Counted from the stretch's first letter, positions 20,535 through 34,000 are shown. The stretch is 64,000 nt of DNA from Desmodesmus armatus (GCA_007449985.2 VIIQ02000679.1:387001-451000), one strand, 5' to 3'. Program-made: numbers and translations. Notes: generated by a model from the sequence alone, not told the origin.

Positions 20535-23081
20535 ATGCTGCTCTTCCGTCATGCTGCTTCCTTGGTTCCAGCAGCCTGCAAGCCCGCAGCAGCTGCATCC
20601 GCTTTAAGACTGCTGTCCACTAGCAAATCATCCAGCAGCGGTGAACCCACCAGGGGACGCACAGCAGGGGAGATGGGTGATGATGCTGCACAGTCCATGC
20701 AGGGTGCTGAGGACAAGGCCTCAGGGGCTGGTGAAAAGGTGGAGCCAAAGTGAGTGATGAAGATGCTGCATGTTGCTTCTTTACTTGAACTTTCATCTAT
20801 GCGCATCTATGCGTTTTTGAGGCAGTGAGTACAGGCGAGCTGAGCATGTGCATGCATTGTGGCAGGCGCTCTGGCCCTTTCCACAAAAGAGTTTTATGAT
20901 GCCCCACATTCATGCCTCAGGCATCGATTTGCCAACGTTATGGCAACAGACACCGTGTCTCGGCAAGCTGTATGCATGGCCTTGCACTGCAAGTCACACT
21001 GTGTTGTTTGGGCGGCGCCTGAGGTGGCAGTTGAACTGTTCAACTCAGCATCGGATGCTGCTAACTGTGCTGTGACCTGGCATGCAGGGTTTCTGGCAGT
21101 AGCTTTGTCGCATCTGATGATGCTGTGCTCAGCGGAGGTGCTGCAGGGCGTTCTGCTGGCATTGGTGCCGATGTGATGGGGGACATGATGGACATGATGG
21201 GCGCAGCAGGCAAGGGAGATGGCAAGAGGGCTGCTGAGGACATTGCTGACATGGCACGACACCAAAACAGTGGTGAGTCATGTGGCTGGGAGACCTTGGG
21301 GGGTGGGATTTTGCCCAATGCGCACCGTGCCAGCAAGGTTACCTTGGCAGGGCAGTCAGACGGTCTGATTTCAAAATGACTAGGCGGGAACTGGACCACA
21401 CCATAGTTGGTCAAGTGTGCCTAGCATCAATGACAATATGCACCTTACAGAGTGTCACACTGGGGCCCAAGGGGCATGCATGTCTCAGCCTTTGATCCAA
21501 GGAATCTGTATGCCTCCGTGGCTGCGTCAAGTAGGTGTTAGCTGCCAGATAATGAACATGTCTAGTTGCTGAGCAGCAGGCCGTATCAATTCCCATTGGA
21601 AGCCTCCATAGCTTGCTTGCAGTACCGCCGTCCTTCAAAGGGCCACTAGGGCCAAAGTGCCAGTAGGGCCTACTGAGCCGATACAGGTGTCAGCAGGATG
21701 TGCCTGACACTTATCTGGAACTGCTCCAGGGCCAGTACTGCGGTGCAGTTGCTGACAACTCAGCATGCAGCAATCCCATGAAAGCCCCACAATGCATGTT
21801 AATCCCGCTGCATTGTGCCGCCTGGTTGTCCCCCTTGCAGACGCCAACACCCACAGCCAGCCCCAACACACCCCCACCCAGGACTGGCCTACTGGTTCCA
21901 TCGCAGACCCAGCAGCATCTGGTGCTGACTCTTACAACATTGGCAAGGCGCCATTTGTCAACACCGATGAGGCTAGTGCTGCAGGGATTGACAGATACGA
22001 AGGTGGGCACACCTTGTGGGGAAGGGCGCTGTATGAGTCATGGTGATCACTAATCAGCCTAGGATGTGAGAGCCTTCGCAACCGTGACAGGCTGCCATGC
22101 AGAGTTGGATTTCACACCACAGCAGCATTTAGGAGGGAAAGTAGTAGCGGCCCAGAAAATGTAAGGTGACATCTGCGCTACTGCTGTTGGGCCAGTGTCA
22201 GTCAATACTACAGCAGCCTGTGTTCTGCAACTTTTGGCAAGCCTTGCGCGTCGGCCCACTAACGGACTCTGCCAGAGCCCCTCACAATGACAGTCCTTGG
22301 GCCCGAAAGGCCAGCCCGGCTGGCCTGCACGGTGCAGGAGCTAGCATGCCTCAACGTGCTGCTAGCAGCGAGGTGATGCAAGGGGTGTGGCATCAGTTGA
22401 GCCCCAGGCAAGCTAACCCACTGGGTGCATTGGCTGCTCTGTCACAGTGTGCAATTCAGGTTATTGAATCCCAACAGGTGGTCCCGCTAGAGCTTGTACC
22501 GGCCTGTTACAGAGTTTTAGCGCTGAAAGTCTAGCTGGGTTTAGACGGGGCACTCAGGCCCCGTTAGGTCTGCCGACTGCTTCCTGACCAACCCCTGACG
22601 CGCCACCGTGGCGCCCTTCAAGTACAATCACATGTGATTGTGTACATGCAGGCACCATCCCTCGTGTTGACCCATCAGAGGAGTCGCCCGAGGTGGACCG
22701 TCTTTTAGAAAGCAGGGGGGCCCACTGCTTTCTAGTAAATCCGGACAATAGCCAATGTGTCTGACACGCTATGTCATCACAAATGCAGGCACAATCCCGA
22801 GTGTTGACCCATCAAAGGAGCTGCCCGAGGTGGACCCTTGTTGCTTCTTAGTAAACCCTGACAACAGGCAAAGTATTCAGGCTCAGTATCTGATGCACCA
22901 TGCATATGCAATCAGTATCTGACACACCATGCACATGCATGTCCTTACAAATGCAGGCACCATCCCTCGTGTTGACCCATCAGAGGAGCTGCCCGAGGTG
23001 GACCAGGACCCCCCTGAGAGCGTGGCGGCAGGACCCACGCCAGGCTATTCAGCCCGGGGTGGTGACTCACGGCCTATTTGA
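20535..23081 (+). CDS. Gene D: small protein with mitochondrial-type presequence
   Basis: Exons 20535-20749, 21088-21272, 21841-22002 and 22957-23081 give 228 residues in frame. The N-terminus (MLLFRHAASLVP... ending RLLSTSKSS) lacks acidic residues and is rich in Arg, Ala and Ser, typical of a cleaved mitochondrial presequence. The rest is hydrophilic and Gly/Ala/Asp-rich (QSMQGAEDKASGAGEK, GDMMDMMGAAGKGDGKRAAE) and ends IPRVDPSEELPEVDQDPPES. It resembles LEA-type or other disordered organellar proteins in composition only; no family is assigned. Two further acceptor-plus-exon copies of the last exon lie at 22652 and 22789, so the C-terminus may be alternatively spliced. Start chosen as the first ATG giving the presequence. 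Confidence 0.55.
22652..22990 (+). repeat. Tandem copies of the last exon of gene D
   Basis: Three acceptor sites (TGCAG before 22652, 22789 and 22957) are each followed by near-identical sequence encoding TIPRVDPSEE-, TIPSVDPSKELPEVD and TIPRVDPSEELPEVD. Spacing is 137 and 168 bp. Each copy continues differently after about 16 codons, giving alternative C-termini. The third was chosen for the gene model because it is the longest in the conserved frame. Confidence 0.7.
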
Positions 23082-24159
23082 GCTAGCTGGTGATGATCCG
23101 ACGTTTGAATCGTGATCAGGTCCTGGAGCTCAGTGCTCAGGGGCCGGCGCAGCAGTAGTATAGTAGCTGCAGTAGCCCTGAGAGGGAATGTACAACTAGG
23201 CATGGTGCATTGTGCCCCTGTGGTGGCCTCTACAGCACTTGCGTGTAGCAGATCAGGTTTGTACAATTTTGTCGCAAAGAAAATGTGGGTTTCATGCTAC
23301 TTGCGGTGTGACAGGCACTCCCTGCTGCATAGCTGGGCTCAGCCTGAGTGATGGTGTGTTGTTGCAGTTGCAGGACAGTTGGGAGGTTGTGCAAGGGGCA
23401 GATGTTAATCATCAGTGCCGCTCAGTTGCAAGATGAGGCCGTTTTTGCGATGGGCGTGCTGTGAAATTGAGACGACTGCTGATCCCGCAGTTTAGCTTAA
23501 TGGGTCTGCTGCTGTTACAAGTGACGAGGAGAAATTCCACGAGCACAAGCCCAGACACGTTCGTGTACCCAGTAGGGATTGCTTCAACACTGGATGTTGT
23601 TTATACATGCGTTTTTCCACAGCCTTGTCACAAAGTTTGGGCACGATGTAATGCAGGCCTGGCAATGACATGCAGCAGTCAGGCTGGCAGGCAAACCATG
23701 CTTTCAAACATGACGCTGGATCGGATGAGCCTACAGGTCCCTTGATGGCCAGCTGCACGAGAGCGGAATTGTATGCGCCAGTCGAGATGAAGTTAGAAAT
23801 GATAAATGATGGCTTCAGATGGTTGTGAGTAACCCATGTGAGCGCGGCGGTACAGTACGGTAATCACAGTGCGCGCTGCAGCGTCCAGCTGGACAGCCGC
23901 GCTCAAGCAGTACAACGGCAGGGAATCTCCCGCTGCTTGCCAAACGGTACAGAAACACTTTGTTTTTTTTTAGATAATAAACTAGCTGGAGATTATTGCG
24001 CTCCAGCTTTCGGTGCCATCCTGGACGACGCTTACTCATGTTTGACGTCACAAGTCTGGGGCAATGCATGCAAGAGAGGTGCGAAGTCTGCCAGCATATC
24101 TGGACTCTCACGTATTTTAGAAAGACCACCTGAAATACGTGAGCAGAGAAGACTCCATC
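23082..24159. other. Intergenic between D and E
   Basis: Nothing supported as a gene. A frame at 23838-24167 precedes gene E but has no coding-like similarity. Promoter elements for E are presumably here but none could be identified. Confidence 0.4.
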
Positions 24160-24749
24160 ATGCCTGAGTAAGTGGCCTTGCATACCTGCTGGGCTCCAGC
24201 ATGTGAGCAGCAGGGTGTTTTTCAGAGGATCACTGTGCTCAAACTATGGCTGACCCGAGCACATGTTCATCTCAATGCAGGCAAACACGCTCCTCTGGTG
24301 GTGCTGGTGTGCATGGCACCTACGGGCCTGCAAGCCAGGCGCCCATGTCTGACAACAGCAGCGACAATGCAGCAGACCTCTCTGACCCCAGCCCACACAT
24401 CACACACAGCAGTGGTGGAGCCGGTGTGGAGGGCACTTACGGCCCTGACGTCCCTCAGAACAACAGCAGCACCAAGCACAGCAACAGCAAAGAAGACTCC
24501 ATCATCATCAAGGCAGCTCAGCAAGAGGGTGTGGCAGGCCGTGCCCAACAGCAGCAGGAGAGCTCACCTACAGGAGATGCTCTGCCCAATGGCCCTGGAT
24601 CTGATGCCGGTCTGCGGGCAGAGGCAAACCTGCCTGATCCCATGGTGGCGGGAGATGATGGTTCACAGTCGCATGAGGCTGCAGCTGACTTGCAGGGCCG
24701 CATTTCAGTGAGCGCAGACGCTGGTGGCAGCCCTCGCAGCAAGCTGTGA
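24160..24749 (+). CDS. Gene E: small disordered repeat protein
   Basis: Exon 1 (24160-24167, ATGCCTGA) is followed by a GTAAGT donor and exon 2 (24281-24749) in phase, giving 158 residues starting MPEQTRSSGGAG. Two copies of SSGGAGVxGTYGP lie about 35 residues apart. The remainder is Ser/Gln/Asp-rich with no hydrophobic core and is predicted to be disordered. Composition recalls LEA/hydrophilin-type proteins, but this is not an identification. The short first exon is supported by exact phase and good splice sites; a start inside exon 2 sequence is possible but would lack the acceptor. Same strand as D, 1.1 kb downstream. Confidence 0.5.
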
Positions 24750-26441
24750 GCGTGCCAAGTGTATTTCGACATGCTTGGGTCGCAAATGTGACAGCTCCAG
24801 TTGTGAGGGCATGATGTTGGCACTGCTATTGTGTCCAGACGGTCACTTTGGGATATGAAGTTGCTCAGAAACTAGCGTAGCTGCAGCATGCTGTGGTTTC
24901 CTACTCCCAGGGTTGGCACAGGGTGGCAGCCACTCACTATGCCAGTCACTTTGAGTGCATTGTGTGACAGGGTATGTTGTATGGCAATTTTGAAGGTTGT
25001 GTTGTCATTACGGATCCCAGTAAAAGGTCATCTAGCAGTTTTGGGGGGTCACCGGATCTCAGCAACCAGGGGCGCGCGAGCCCTGTGACTCCGTGTGTGC
25101 TTTCAAGACACCAAAAGCCAAAGTACATTTTGCGTTGAAGCCATATGCAGGCCTGACCTGAAAATGCGTTTTGACATGCCCGCATGTGCATGCTCTGCCC
25201 AAGAAGAAACATCATCGAAAACTCTAAGATGTATCCTGTATATTACTTCAACGACCGGAGGGCCTCACAGCAGAAGAGACAGTGCGTCCAGGAGGACGGA
25301 AATCGAAAAAAACTCTGCTAAATTCACACCATGCCGTGATCGGTCTGATATTGACGTAGAACGTTTCTATAATATATTTGCATAGTTCAACGCCTTCTCA
25401 AGTGGTGCAGGCGAGCAGGTGATGCTCTTGTCCTGCCCAATAACAAATGACTATTCCACAGTCACATGCAGGGACAAGTCATAAACAGTACGTTTGATTC
25501 ACAAAACGACCAGATCGTGTCTCAAGCGTCACATACACCAAGCCGCGCGCCATCGGGACAGGCATCCTGCAAAGTACTTCGCTAGGGATAGTCACTTAGC
25601 CCTGGTCTTCTTAGCTTTGGTGTCCGTTTCAGTCGGAGTGGTGACGAGGAGCAGGCGTGCTGCTGATGTTGAAGCACCAGCTGACAGCCCAACAGGATGG
25701 GCCACCAGCAGCAGCACCTCAATTGGCTCCTCCGGGGCAGCTTAACGTCATCATCAATCACATCACACTCAAACTACAGCGTCCAGTGCTGTCCTGCAAC
25801 ATCACTAGACAGCAAGGCAGGCTAGCCGGGGGGGGGGGGGGGGCTCCACTCTTCCTCCCAGCACTGGGTGGGAGGGTGCAGGAAGCACAGAAGCTTCCAA
25901 GTGCAGCAACTGCACACACTAACACAACTCTACAGCAGGATGCCAGAAAAACCCACCGAGTGAATAAAAAAGAACAGGAGGGGACCACTGGGATCCGTTA
26001 CCGTCCCTGGTTCATCGTTTGAGACGCTTGGCAAAGTTGTTGTGACATATATGGCAGTAGCCATGTCAGTACATTCCTTTTCGAATTTGGTCTTCAAATC
26101 ATTTTGAACTTCACAACTTCCTGAATATGAGCAGTCGCCTGCTTGTCAGGATGAAGTGAACCATTGGGGAGCAACATTCAAGCAGCTGAACTTCCTGCCA
26201 GGCAGTGGCCAGCTGTCTTCACGACATAGTCCTGGTGTCACACCAGTGTCATGGCCCATGGATAGTGTCACCTCAGTTTGCAACACAAGTTGTCATGACA
26301 CAGGATTGCTGTCACAACAGTGGAGTGCACCAGGTCCCCAACACCCAGCTGGCCAAACAGCGATTCCACACCCAGCCCTGGCAGTCAGCTCCTGACCAAA
26401 TCATGGAGGCGCCAACACAGCAGCATCAGTACGAATCTCAC
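24750..26441. other. Convergent intergenic region between E and DRC3
   Basis: Presumably holds the 3' untranslated regions of both genes. A poly-G run lies near 25830-25845. A minus-strand frame at about 25745-25590 ends in TKAKKTRAK but no upstream exons could be joined, so it is not called. Confidence 0.45.
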
Positions 26442-29400
26442 TCAGCTGGCCTGTGCATCTGCTGCTTCCTCAGCTGCTTCTGCCAGCTCAGCTGCCAGAG
26501 CATCCAGGTCCTGCACGTTGCGCTCCAGATAGGACAGCACCTCAGACATGCGGTCCCTGCGGGGCAGGCAACAAATGAACAGACAAGTGATGTCTTGTTC
26601 AACTCGATCCCTTGTAGGCAGCACGCCATGGCTGCACAGCTGGCAATAGGCATCCTGCCCCCTACTGCCATTCGAAGGACAGGGTGAATATGCAACCCAG
26701 CAAGTGTGCTGAGCACAATAAGCCCCTTCACTGCAGTAGTAAGCAGCAGTGAAAGCCGGCAAACCCAGGCTGCTGTACTTTATGCTGGCAGCATCAAGGT
26801 ATTGCAAGGCCCCCAGCCCTCTCGATCAGTTCCTGCTGTCTGCCAGCTACTGTCAACATGCACCCACCTATGCCGCTGCTCCTGCCAGGCATTGTTCTTG
26901 TCTGCCAGGCTGTTTGCTGCCCCAATCTCCTTGCCCACCAGCCTGTCTTCCAAAGCATCCAGTCTGGCTGTGTGCACCTCATGGGAGGTCTGCAGCAAAG
27001 GACACACACCATCGTCAGCATGTTTAAGCAGTCTGAGTGATGTGTCATATGACGCGCTATCAATAGCACGCCTGTAAACTGGGCCTCATACTGGCGGTAA
27101 ACGGACCTCACAGGACAGTTGTACTGGACTGTGCGCATCGTCACTGACGGCGTGCTGTTAGCTGGCTGAGCTACTTGATGCTGCATACACAGCACGCGAT
27201 CCCTGCATGCTTGCACTGACTTTGACTGACAGTTTCTCAGCCCCCTCCTGCACCTCCTTCAGGACACTGCACTTGCACCAGCACATCACAGAGGCTCCCT
27301 CCTGCCTGAACACCCTGGACAGACTGCATAGCATGCATTCTCTTTGTCCGCCCACCTGTATGGCGTTGAGCAGTGTGTCCTTGTCTCCCAGCATGAGCTG
27401 CACCTCCTCAGGCAGTGCATCCAGCTCAGGGTTGTCTGAGGCAGCACCGTAGCGCTCCAGGTACGTAGGGGCGCTGCTGGTCAGGCCCAGGAAGAAGGAG
27501 TTCTGGATGTCACGGATCTGTTCACACAGTGACAACATGCAGGCACAGGACAGCAGCCAGCTGAGAGCCACTCGCACACTCAAGGTTGCCTCTCCCGCCA
27601 ACTCTACATGCGCGTGGCCCGCGACGTGCTGATGATTGGTGTAAGAGCCGCTCCTTCCAAGCAACCTGAAGTCCTCGAACCTTGCCGCTGTTGGCAGGGT
27701 GCTGGTTGGCTGCTGTGACTCAGAATTTCTACCCAACTGCAACAATAGCCTTACTTCACAACAGCAGCCCAACACACCTGTGTGAAGTATGCGTTGTACT
27801 GCAGCTTGTTGGCCTCAGCCATCTCACTGTAGCTGCGGTCAAACTCTGTGACCAGGCCCGCCACCACCTCCACCGTGTCACTCTCCAGCTCCAGCAGCAT
27901 CTCCTGCAGGCTCATCAGCTTCACCTTGGCTGACAGAACCTGGCCGGGGCGCAACACACGCGACAGCATGACACAGCGCAACACAGCTTGGCAAGCAGAC
28001 ATGGCCTTTGAAGATAAACAGGCAGTGGCACTTCTGCTCTACTCGCACTGCGTGACTGTACGAAGGGCAAACGATGCGGCCTATCGCACGCCTGAAGCCC
28101 ACTGCTGCAGGCACCAAGCTGCAGTGCCTTCTACTGGGACAGAAGCGGTCTAGCACTTGCGATCAAGACACCTTCAAACAGTGTTGAACCCCCATCCATC
28201 CTCACCTGCTCCTCTGCTGAGACTGCATTGGCTGCTCCCTCCCGCAAGACATGCTTGTGTGCCTTGTCGTACGCAGCGATCAAGGCGCGGCCCTCTGCGT
28301 CCCGCTCCGCCAGTGCTGCCTCCAGTGCTGCCTTAAACTCTGCCTCCTCAGCCTTCTTGCGCCCATGAGCATCCAAGATGATGAGCTGTGACAGGATGGG
28401 TACGAGCAGCACACACAGTGCAGAGGCATTGATGCATGTCAAGCACAGGAAATGTGCTATCGGTGCCGCGGCCAGTAGTCCTTGTTGTGAACTTCACTTC
28501 ACTTGAAGACTGTCTCTCAGGTACTTGTGATGCGGCCACACCACTCCTACGACGTTGCTGTGAAGCAGTACTCAGATCCAGCAGACCGCACTGCTACTTG
28601 GGCTAAGGCATATGAAAGCGACATAAGCTCAGCAGCCAGAGAGCCGTGGCCGGTCCCATGGTCCCCCGCCAGAGCCAGGCACAATCCATGCATGGCCGGT
28701 GCCAGCTGTCGCGCTTGCAGACCAGCTGAGTGCCACATAAGAGTTGTGCGCACACCTTGAACTCGTCCGTAGCCACCTGCCACTTGTCCTTGGCATCATT
28801 CCAGGGCTCCAGCAGGCCCGGCACTGCCAGCAGCTTGGGCCACTCAGGGTCTGCAGCGATCGTGTCCTCCAGCAGCGTCTCCACACCTGTGAAACCAGCA
28901 TGGGCAGCAGGGGCTAACTTCAAGATTGTGCCGGACAGCTGGGGTTCAGCCCTCACTCCGTGGGACCTGCCTGTCTGCAGCGGACCTAAGTGAGGCAGCC
29001 CTGCTGCCTTCTGCATTTTCAGCCAGACAGCACAGCCACAACTGTAGTGTGTGCTCATTACTGAGGTGGCATCAAAACACTGTGTCTGTGCTGCAGTCTG
29101 GGCATGGCAGCGTGTGCCTGGCAGCAGCAGCAACAGGTACCCTTTTCACGGTGCTGGACACGTACGTACCATCCAAGTTGGCTGCCTCCATTGCTGCTGC
29201 ATGTGCCGCCTTCTGCGCTGCTGCTGCCGCCTCTGCTGCTGCTGCCTCCTCCTGCTCATGCAGCTCCAGCATCTCGTCCTGGTGCTGCTCCATGGCTGCG
29301 GTCCTGTCGCCTGGCTGCACACGCCTGTATCACACCACACCATGTGGCATCCACACAGCACGTCTGGTGAACGTGGTGACAGACCAGACATGCAGGTAGC

Positions 29401-30714
29401 TCGCCTGCTACCCCCCTCTCCCAGCGATGCACGAAAAATAATGCAGGGTGGCATCACTGCTGCCTGCTGCAACATACTTCATGCTTGACAAATGTTGCTG
29501 GTGCTGAGCCAGCTGGGAGGTATCTGTTATAACTTCACCCAGTGGCACACCTGTAGTCCAGATATAGTAAGTGCTTGAGGTGGCTCAGCACATAGCTCCT
29601 GTAGTCAGGGTCCTGGCACAGGGGGTTGCCAGCCAGGTTGAGCAGCTGCAGCTTGGTGAAGCGCACCAGGTAGGATGTGGAGGCCAGCTGGGACAGGCAG
29701 TTCTTGCCTGCACATGAGTAAAGTACATACCGTATGTACTGCGTGCGGCACGCATGAAGCCTCTGCTGGATGCGACAGGCACATTCAACTGACTCAATGA
29801 CACAGTGCTGGCTGCGCTGCTTACCAACGCGCCACACTGCTGGTTGGACAGCCATCTGAAAGATGGCTCTGCAGCTGAACCTGCAGCTGCTGGGAGATCA
29901 TGATAGCATGTTGGCTGGCTGAGTTGTCGTGTGACAGCTGTTGCCAGTGCATGATGCACTGAAGCCCCCAGCCCAGCTGCTCACCTATAGACAGGACGTT
30001 GAGGTTTTGTAACGTGTCCAGGCCTTGCAAGCTGGATATCTGGTTGTTGAACAGCGATAGGTCCTGCAGTTTGGTCAGCTGCTCGAGCCCCTCTATCGCG
30101 CTGATTTGGTTGAAGGATAGGTCTAGCCATGTCAGGTTGGTCTGCAGCAACAGCATGCAACAGCACAACACATTGAGGGTGGTACATGGGGCTGCAGTGT
30201 CCAGCATCAACTGCAGTGTGCATTAGTGAGCATTATCTTGTGTGTATGCTGGCTGCACAGCTGGCACACAGTAGGTCTCTGAACTGCTGAGGTGACAGTG
30301 CTGTGCGGACAGCATCCAAGTACCATCAGCACCGCTGCTGGTGAGCTTGGTCGGTCCCCTTACCAGGTGCCCAAGGTTCTCAACCTTCTCAATTCGGTTG
30401 TTGTCAAGCTGCAGCTTCACCAGCTTGTCTAGGCCCCATAGATTGCTGATTTTGGACAGGTTTTTGAAGCTGAATGCTGCTGCCTCTACTTGCTCAAAGG
30501 GCAGCTCCCGTTTCTTGTCTTCAGCCAAGTCAGGACATGTAGTGGTGACCTGAAAGAGCAGCTATCAGGCTCAGCACAAGGCTGTACTGTGATTGGCTTG
30601 CATGCAGCTGGTGATCAGCAGTGCCACCCTCACCACGATGCAGCTGCGGATGAGCTCGTCCGTCACCACTCCAGCCTCAGATTCCGCAATCAAACGTTCC
30701 AAGCTCACAGGCAT
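26442..30714 (-). CDS. DRC3: Dynein regulatory complex subunit 3 (LRRC48/FAP134 type)
   Basis: Eleven exons on the minus strand: 30714-30634, 30549-30364, 30141-29985, 29707-29551, 29324-29170, 28886-28756, 28385-28206, 27939-27778, 27517-27356, 26989-26868, 26556-26442. All phases match, giving 535 residues, close to animal and algal DRC3. It starts [23 protein letters not shown]. Leucine-rich repeats follow ([51 protein letters not shown]) with the LRR cap [21 protein letters not shown]. The C-terminal half is helical/coiled coil, with the family segment [17 protein letters not shown] and a terminal [19 protein letters not shown]. In this family the protein belongs to the nexin-dynein regulatory complex on axonemal doublets and regulates ciliary beating. 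Its presence implies a flagellated organism. RIC1 ends 330 bp upstream on the same strand. Confidence 0.9.
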
Positions 30715-31043
30715 CGTTGCACGTCTGGTATCTGATCAGCTGCTTTGTAATAAGATCAGCTGCTTGAAAAGTCAAACTGCACTACACCAAATTGACCCGC
30801 TTGGCGATGGCCATACGCTTCAACGATATAGCAGAACAAATCAGAAGCGATGTGGCTTGGTGTTGGGACGACGGGCAAACGGTCCCGGAAATTAGTCACC
30901 AGCAGTTGGGAAGAGGTCAACATGCCCATGTGTGACGAAGAAGGGACACCTGGCCCTGGCAAGTCGTGCCTAACCGCCTGAGTAACACATGCACATCCCC
31001 CCACGACCCAACCCAACTTCAATTGCCACCACAGCAGCCTGCA
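30715..31043 (-). promoter_or_regulatory. Intergenic between RIC1 and DRC3
   Basis: 329 bp, containing the RIC1 3' end and the presumed DRC3 promoter. No specific element recognised. Confidence 0.35.
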
Positions 31044-34000
31044 TCAGCCAACCTGCTGAGACTGCGGGTGCAGCGCTGCCTGCTGCTCAAGCAACAACTG
31101 CTCCTGCTCCTCAGCTGCTGCAGCAGCCGCCATAGCCTCTTCTATGCTGCCTGGCGTCACCAGCGCCCCCACCAGCTGATGCAAGAAGTAGAGTTCTGGC
31201 TGCTCCAGCAGCTGCCCACAAAACTGCTGCCACAGCTCTGGTTGCGCCCCTGCAAATGGCCCCAGCACAGACATGTCTACCAGCACCACTGCCATGGCCA
31301 GTGTCCAGCGCTGCACCTGCAGCTCCTTGACCAGCTCCAGCACAAGGGTGGCATCCTGCAGCAGGGAAAGGAGTACCAGCCATCCCTTCATGACAATCTC
31401 ACTGCACTTGCCCCCACATTGGTCGTTGAGGGTATCTCATACCGCACTGGGTGTGTTTGCAGAACGGCAGGCACGCTGTTACAGCTAGATCCACAGCAGG
31501 TGCAGTGCCCCCTCCATCAGAGAGGCGGTCATGAAGACTACCCCCCCCCCCCCCCCAGCCCCATAAGATGAGTGATCAAGTCACACCCCTGCCCCCCAGC
31601 CCACCTGTTCGACGTCTGTGCTCTCCCACACAGGCAGCTCCTCCACAGCTGCCAGCACACACTCTATCAAAATCTCCACCGTCACCTCCCCTTCCTCTGC
31701 TGCTGCCGCAGCTACCGACAGGGCAGCAGCAGCCTCCCCAGCCACCACCCACTGCTGCTGCTGTTGCTGCTTGCTGGCAAGCAGGCCTCCTGGCTGCACT
31801 GCCAGGTCTGCTGCTGTGCTGGCAGCATGTGCGAGGCTGTTGAGGGCATCCTGCTGTGGCCTGAATGCTGCCATGATGCTGGCCAGGCCTCCTGTCAGGA
31901 AGCTCATGCTGTGGATCAGCTGCACAAGCTGACCCAGCTTGCCCTGCACACAGTACAGTACGATACAGTACAACACAGTCAGATACAGTACAGCTTGATA
32001 CAGTACAATCCTCAACAATACCAGGTATAAGACAGAGTCCCCTTGTGAGACCTAGGCAGAACACAGTGGCTCATAGAAACACAGGGTGCATGGACAGAAT
32101 CAAGACCACTCCCACCTGCAGCAGCAGCCTCCAGGCCTTGTCTGCCACAATCTTGCAGGCATCAGCGCCGTGCTCCAAGTTGGCAGACGTCGACAGCGAA
32201 GCCTGGCTCAGCAGGCCAGCATCACCAGGGTAACCAGCTGCAATGCCATCAGCAGCACCAGACCCTGCTAGCACCTTGCCACCCTTGTCTGCCGCTTGCT
32301 GCTGCTGCTGCGCCTGGCTGCCCCCGCTGCCACCCCACATCCAGCTGAACCATCCAGTGTTCTGCCCAGCTGCTGCTGCGGCAGCTGAGCCGCTGGGTTG
32401 CCGCTGTGGGCCAGACTTAGCAGCAGCGGCGGCTGCTGCAGCAGCAGCAACGGCGTCCTTGCTAGCTCCTGCACTGCTGCTAGGGGGCTGCAGGGCCCCC
32501 ACTGCACAACGCCCTCACGGGGAGGTATCAAGAAGCGCAGGATCTCGGCACACAGGTAGAACTGCCCGCGCTTCAAGGCCATCTTGATCAGCTGCACCGC
32601 AAACTGCTGAGCCGCGTGGGAGCCCTCCAACCTGCGGTAGGACAGTACAGCAGGGCACATGGTTTCGGCTCAACAGCCTTGATGGCCGTTACTACACCGA
32701 CAGCAGCTGGCAGCTGTTGCACACCAGCACATATACTGCAGAAAACCAGGTGGCCTAGCCATCCTTGCACCTTTTGCAACATACCTTGTACCGTCACCAC
32801 AGCACCAAGAGACACTCAAGCCGCCACTGCAGACCACCATGAGGTCGCCATGCCTAGCACACCACAGCGCACAGACTTACCGGTCAACGACGATGAGGAA
32901 GCACGCAGCGCTTGTGAGGGAGTTGGTGTCCAGCAGCAGCTCCAACACAGCAGAGGGGCTGCCCACCGCACTGAACAGCGCTGGCCACAGCGACGCATCC
33001 GTCTTGCGGGATACAGACACCACCACATCTGCAAGGCAGCAGCAACAGGTGTGAGTGCTGCAGCATGATACGCATTCCAGCTGTTCAACACACTGACATA
33101 AACCTCTGGCTCTGTGGTGAGGTGCAAACCAAATCCATGCCTGTGATGCAGCTGTGACATCCTGCATGGACCCAAGCTGCAAACACAGCCATATTCTTTA
33201 TCATGATAATCTGGGACGTGGCTGAAGCCAACATGATCCTTACCACAGCCTGGCTTTACCTAGGCCTGGCTAAGCGATAGTCAATGCAGCTGGTGCCGGT
33301 GCATGCACCTCTGCTGGCCAAGTAGTCACGCAACAATACAGAAAACGCCATCACATTCTACAGCCAAAATGAAAAAACAGCCAGCTCATCAACCTACCTA
33401 AGCACTGCTGGAAGGACAGGACCAGGTCAACAGCGGCTGATAGCAGCGGGGTCACCGGCACAGGGTGGGGTTGGCCGTCCACATGACCCAACCAGCCCTG
33501 CAAAATAAACACGCACAGCACGCAGCCAATTAGGGCTTCAGGTACAAGACAATGCTTGCATGCTACATTCCAAGCCCTTACTCAAACACTGCCCTCCAAC
33601 GTAGTCAGAGCCCAGGAGAACAAGTCGACCACAGCCCACGTATTCACACACAGAAGCGGAAAGGTGCCAACCGGTATGGTGTCAGATGTTCAGATATCAC
33701 AACCCACCTTCCCTTGCCGTCCCAGCACTCCTGCAGCAGCACCTGCCGGTATCAAGCCCCCCTGCAGCACATGCAGCGGCTGCTGCTGCCATCCGCCACT
33801 GCTGCCAGCTGCCGCCGCCGCTACCACCGCCTTGCCAGGCTTGCACTTGCTGCCCTCCATGTCCAACGTAGTGAACAGCAGCCACTCCAAGGAGCGCTTG
33901 AAGTGAGGGCCTCCCTCATGCCGCTTTGCTAGTGCTAGAGCTTCTGGTAAGGCCCCTTGCTGCAGCAGCCGCCTCAGCAGGGCTGGTAGCACTGGCTGGG

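Noticed and set aside
25494..25745. Small gene in the E-DRC3 spacer, or a minus-strand exon ending TKAKKTRAK
   Set aside because: No compatible neighbouring exons or recognisable similarity.
27190..27264. Extra DRC3 exon encoding [12 protein letters not shown]
   Set aside because: Exon 9 joins directly to the [17 protein letters not shown] exon in the correct phase and matches the family; the extra piece breaks that alignment.
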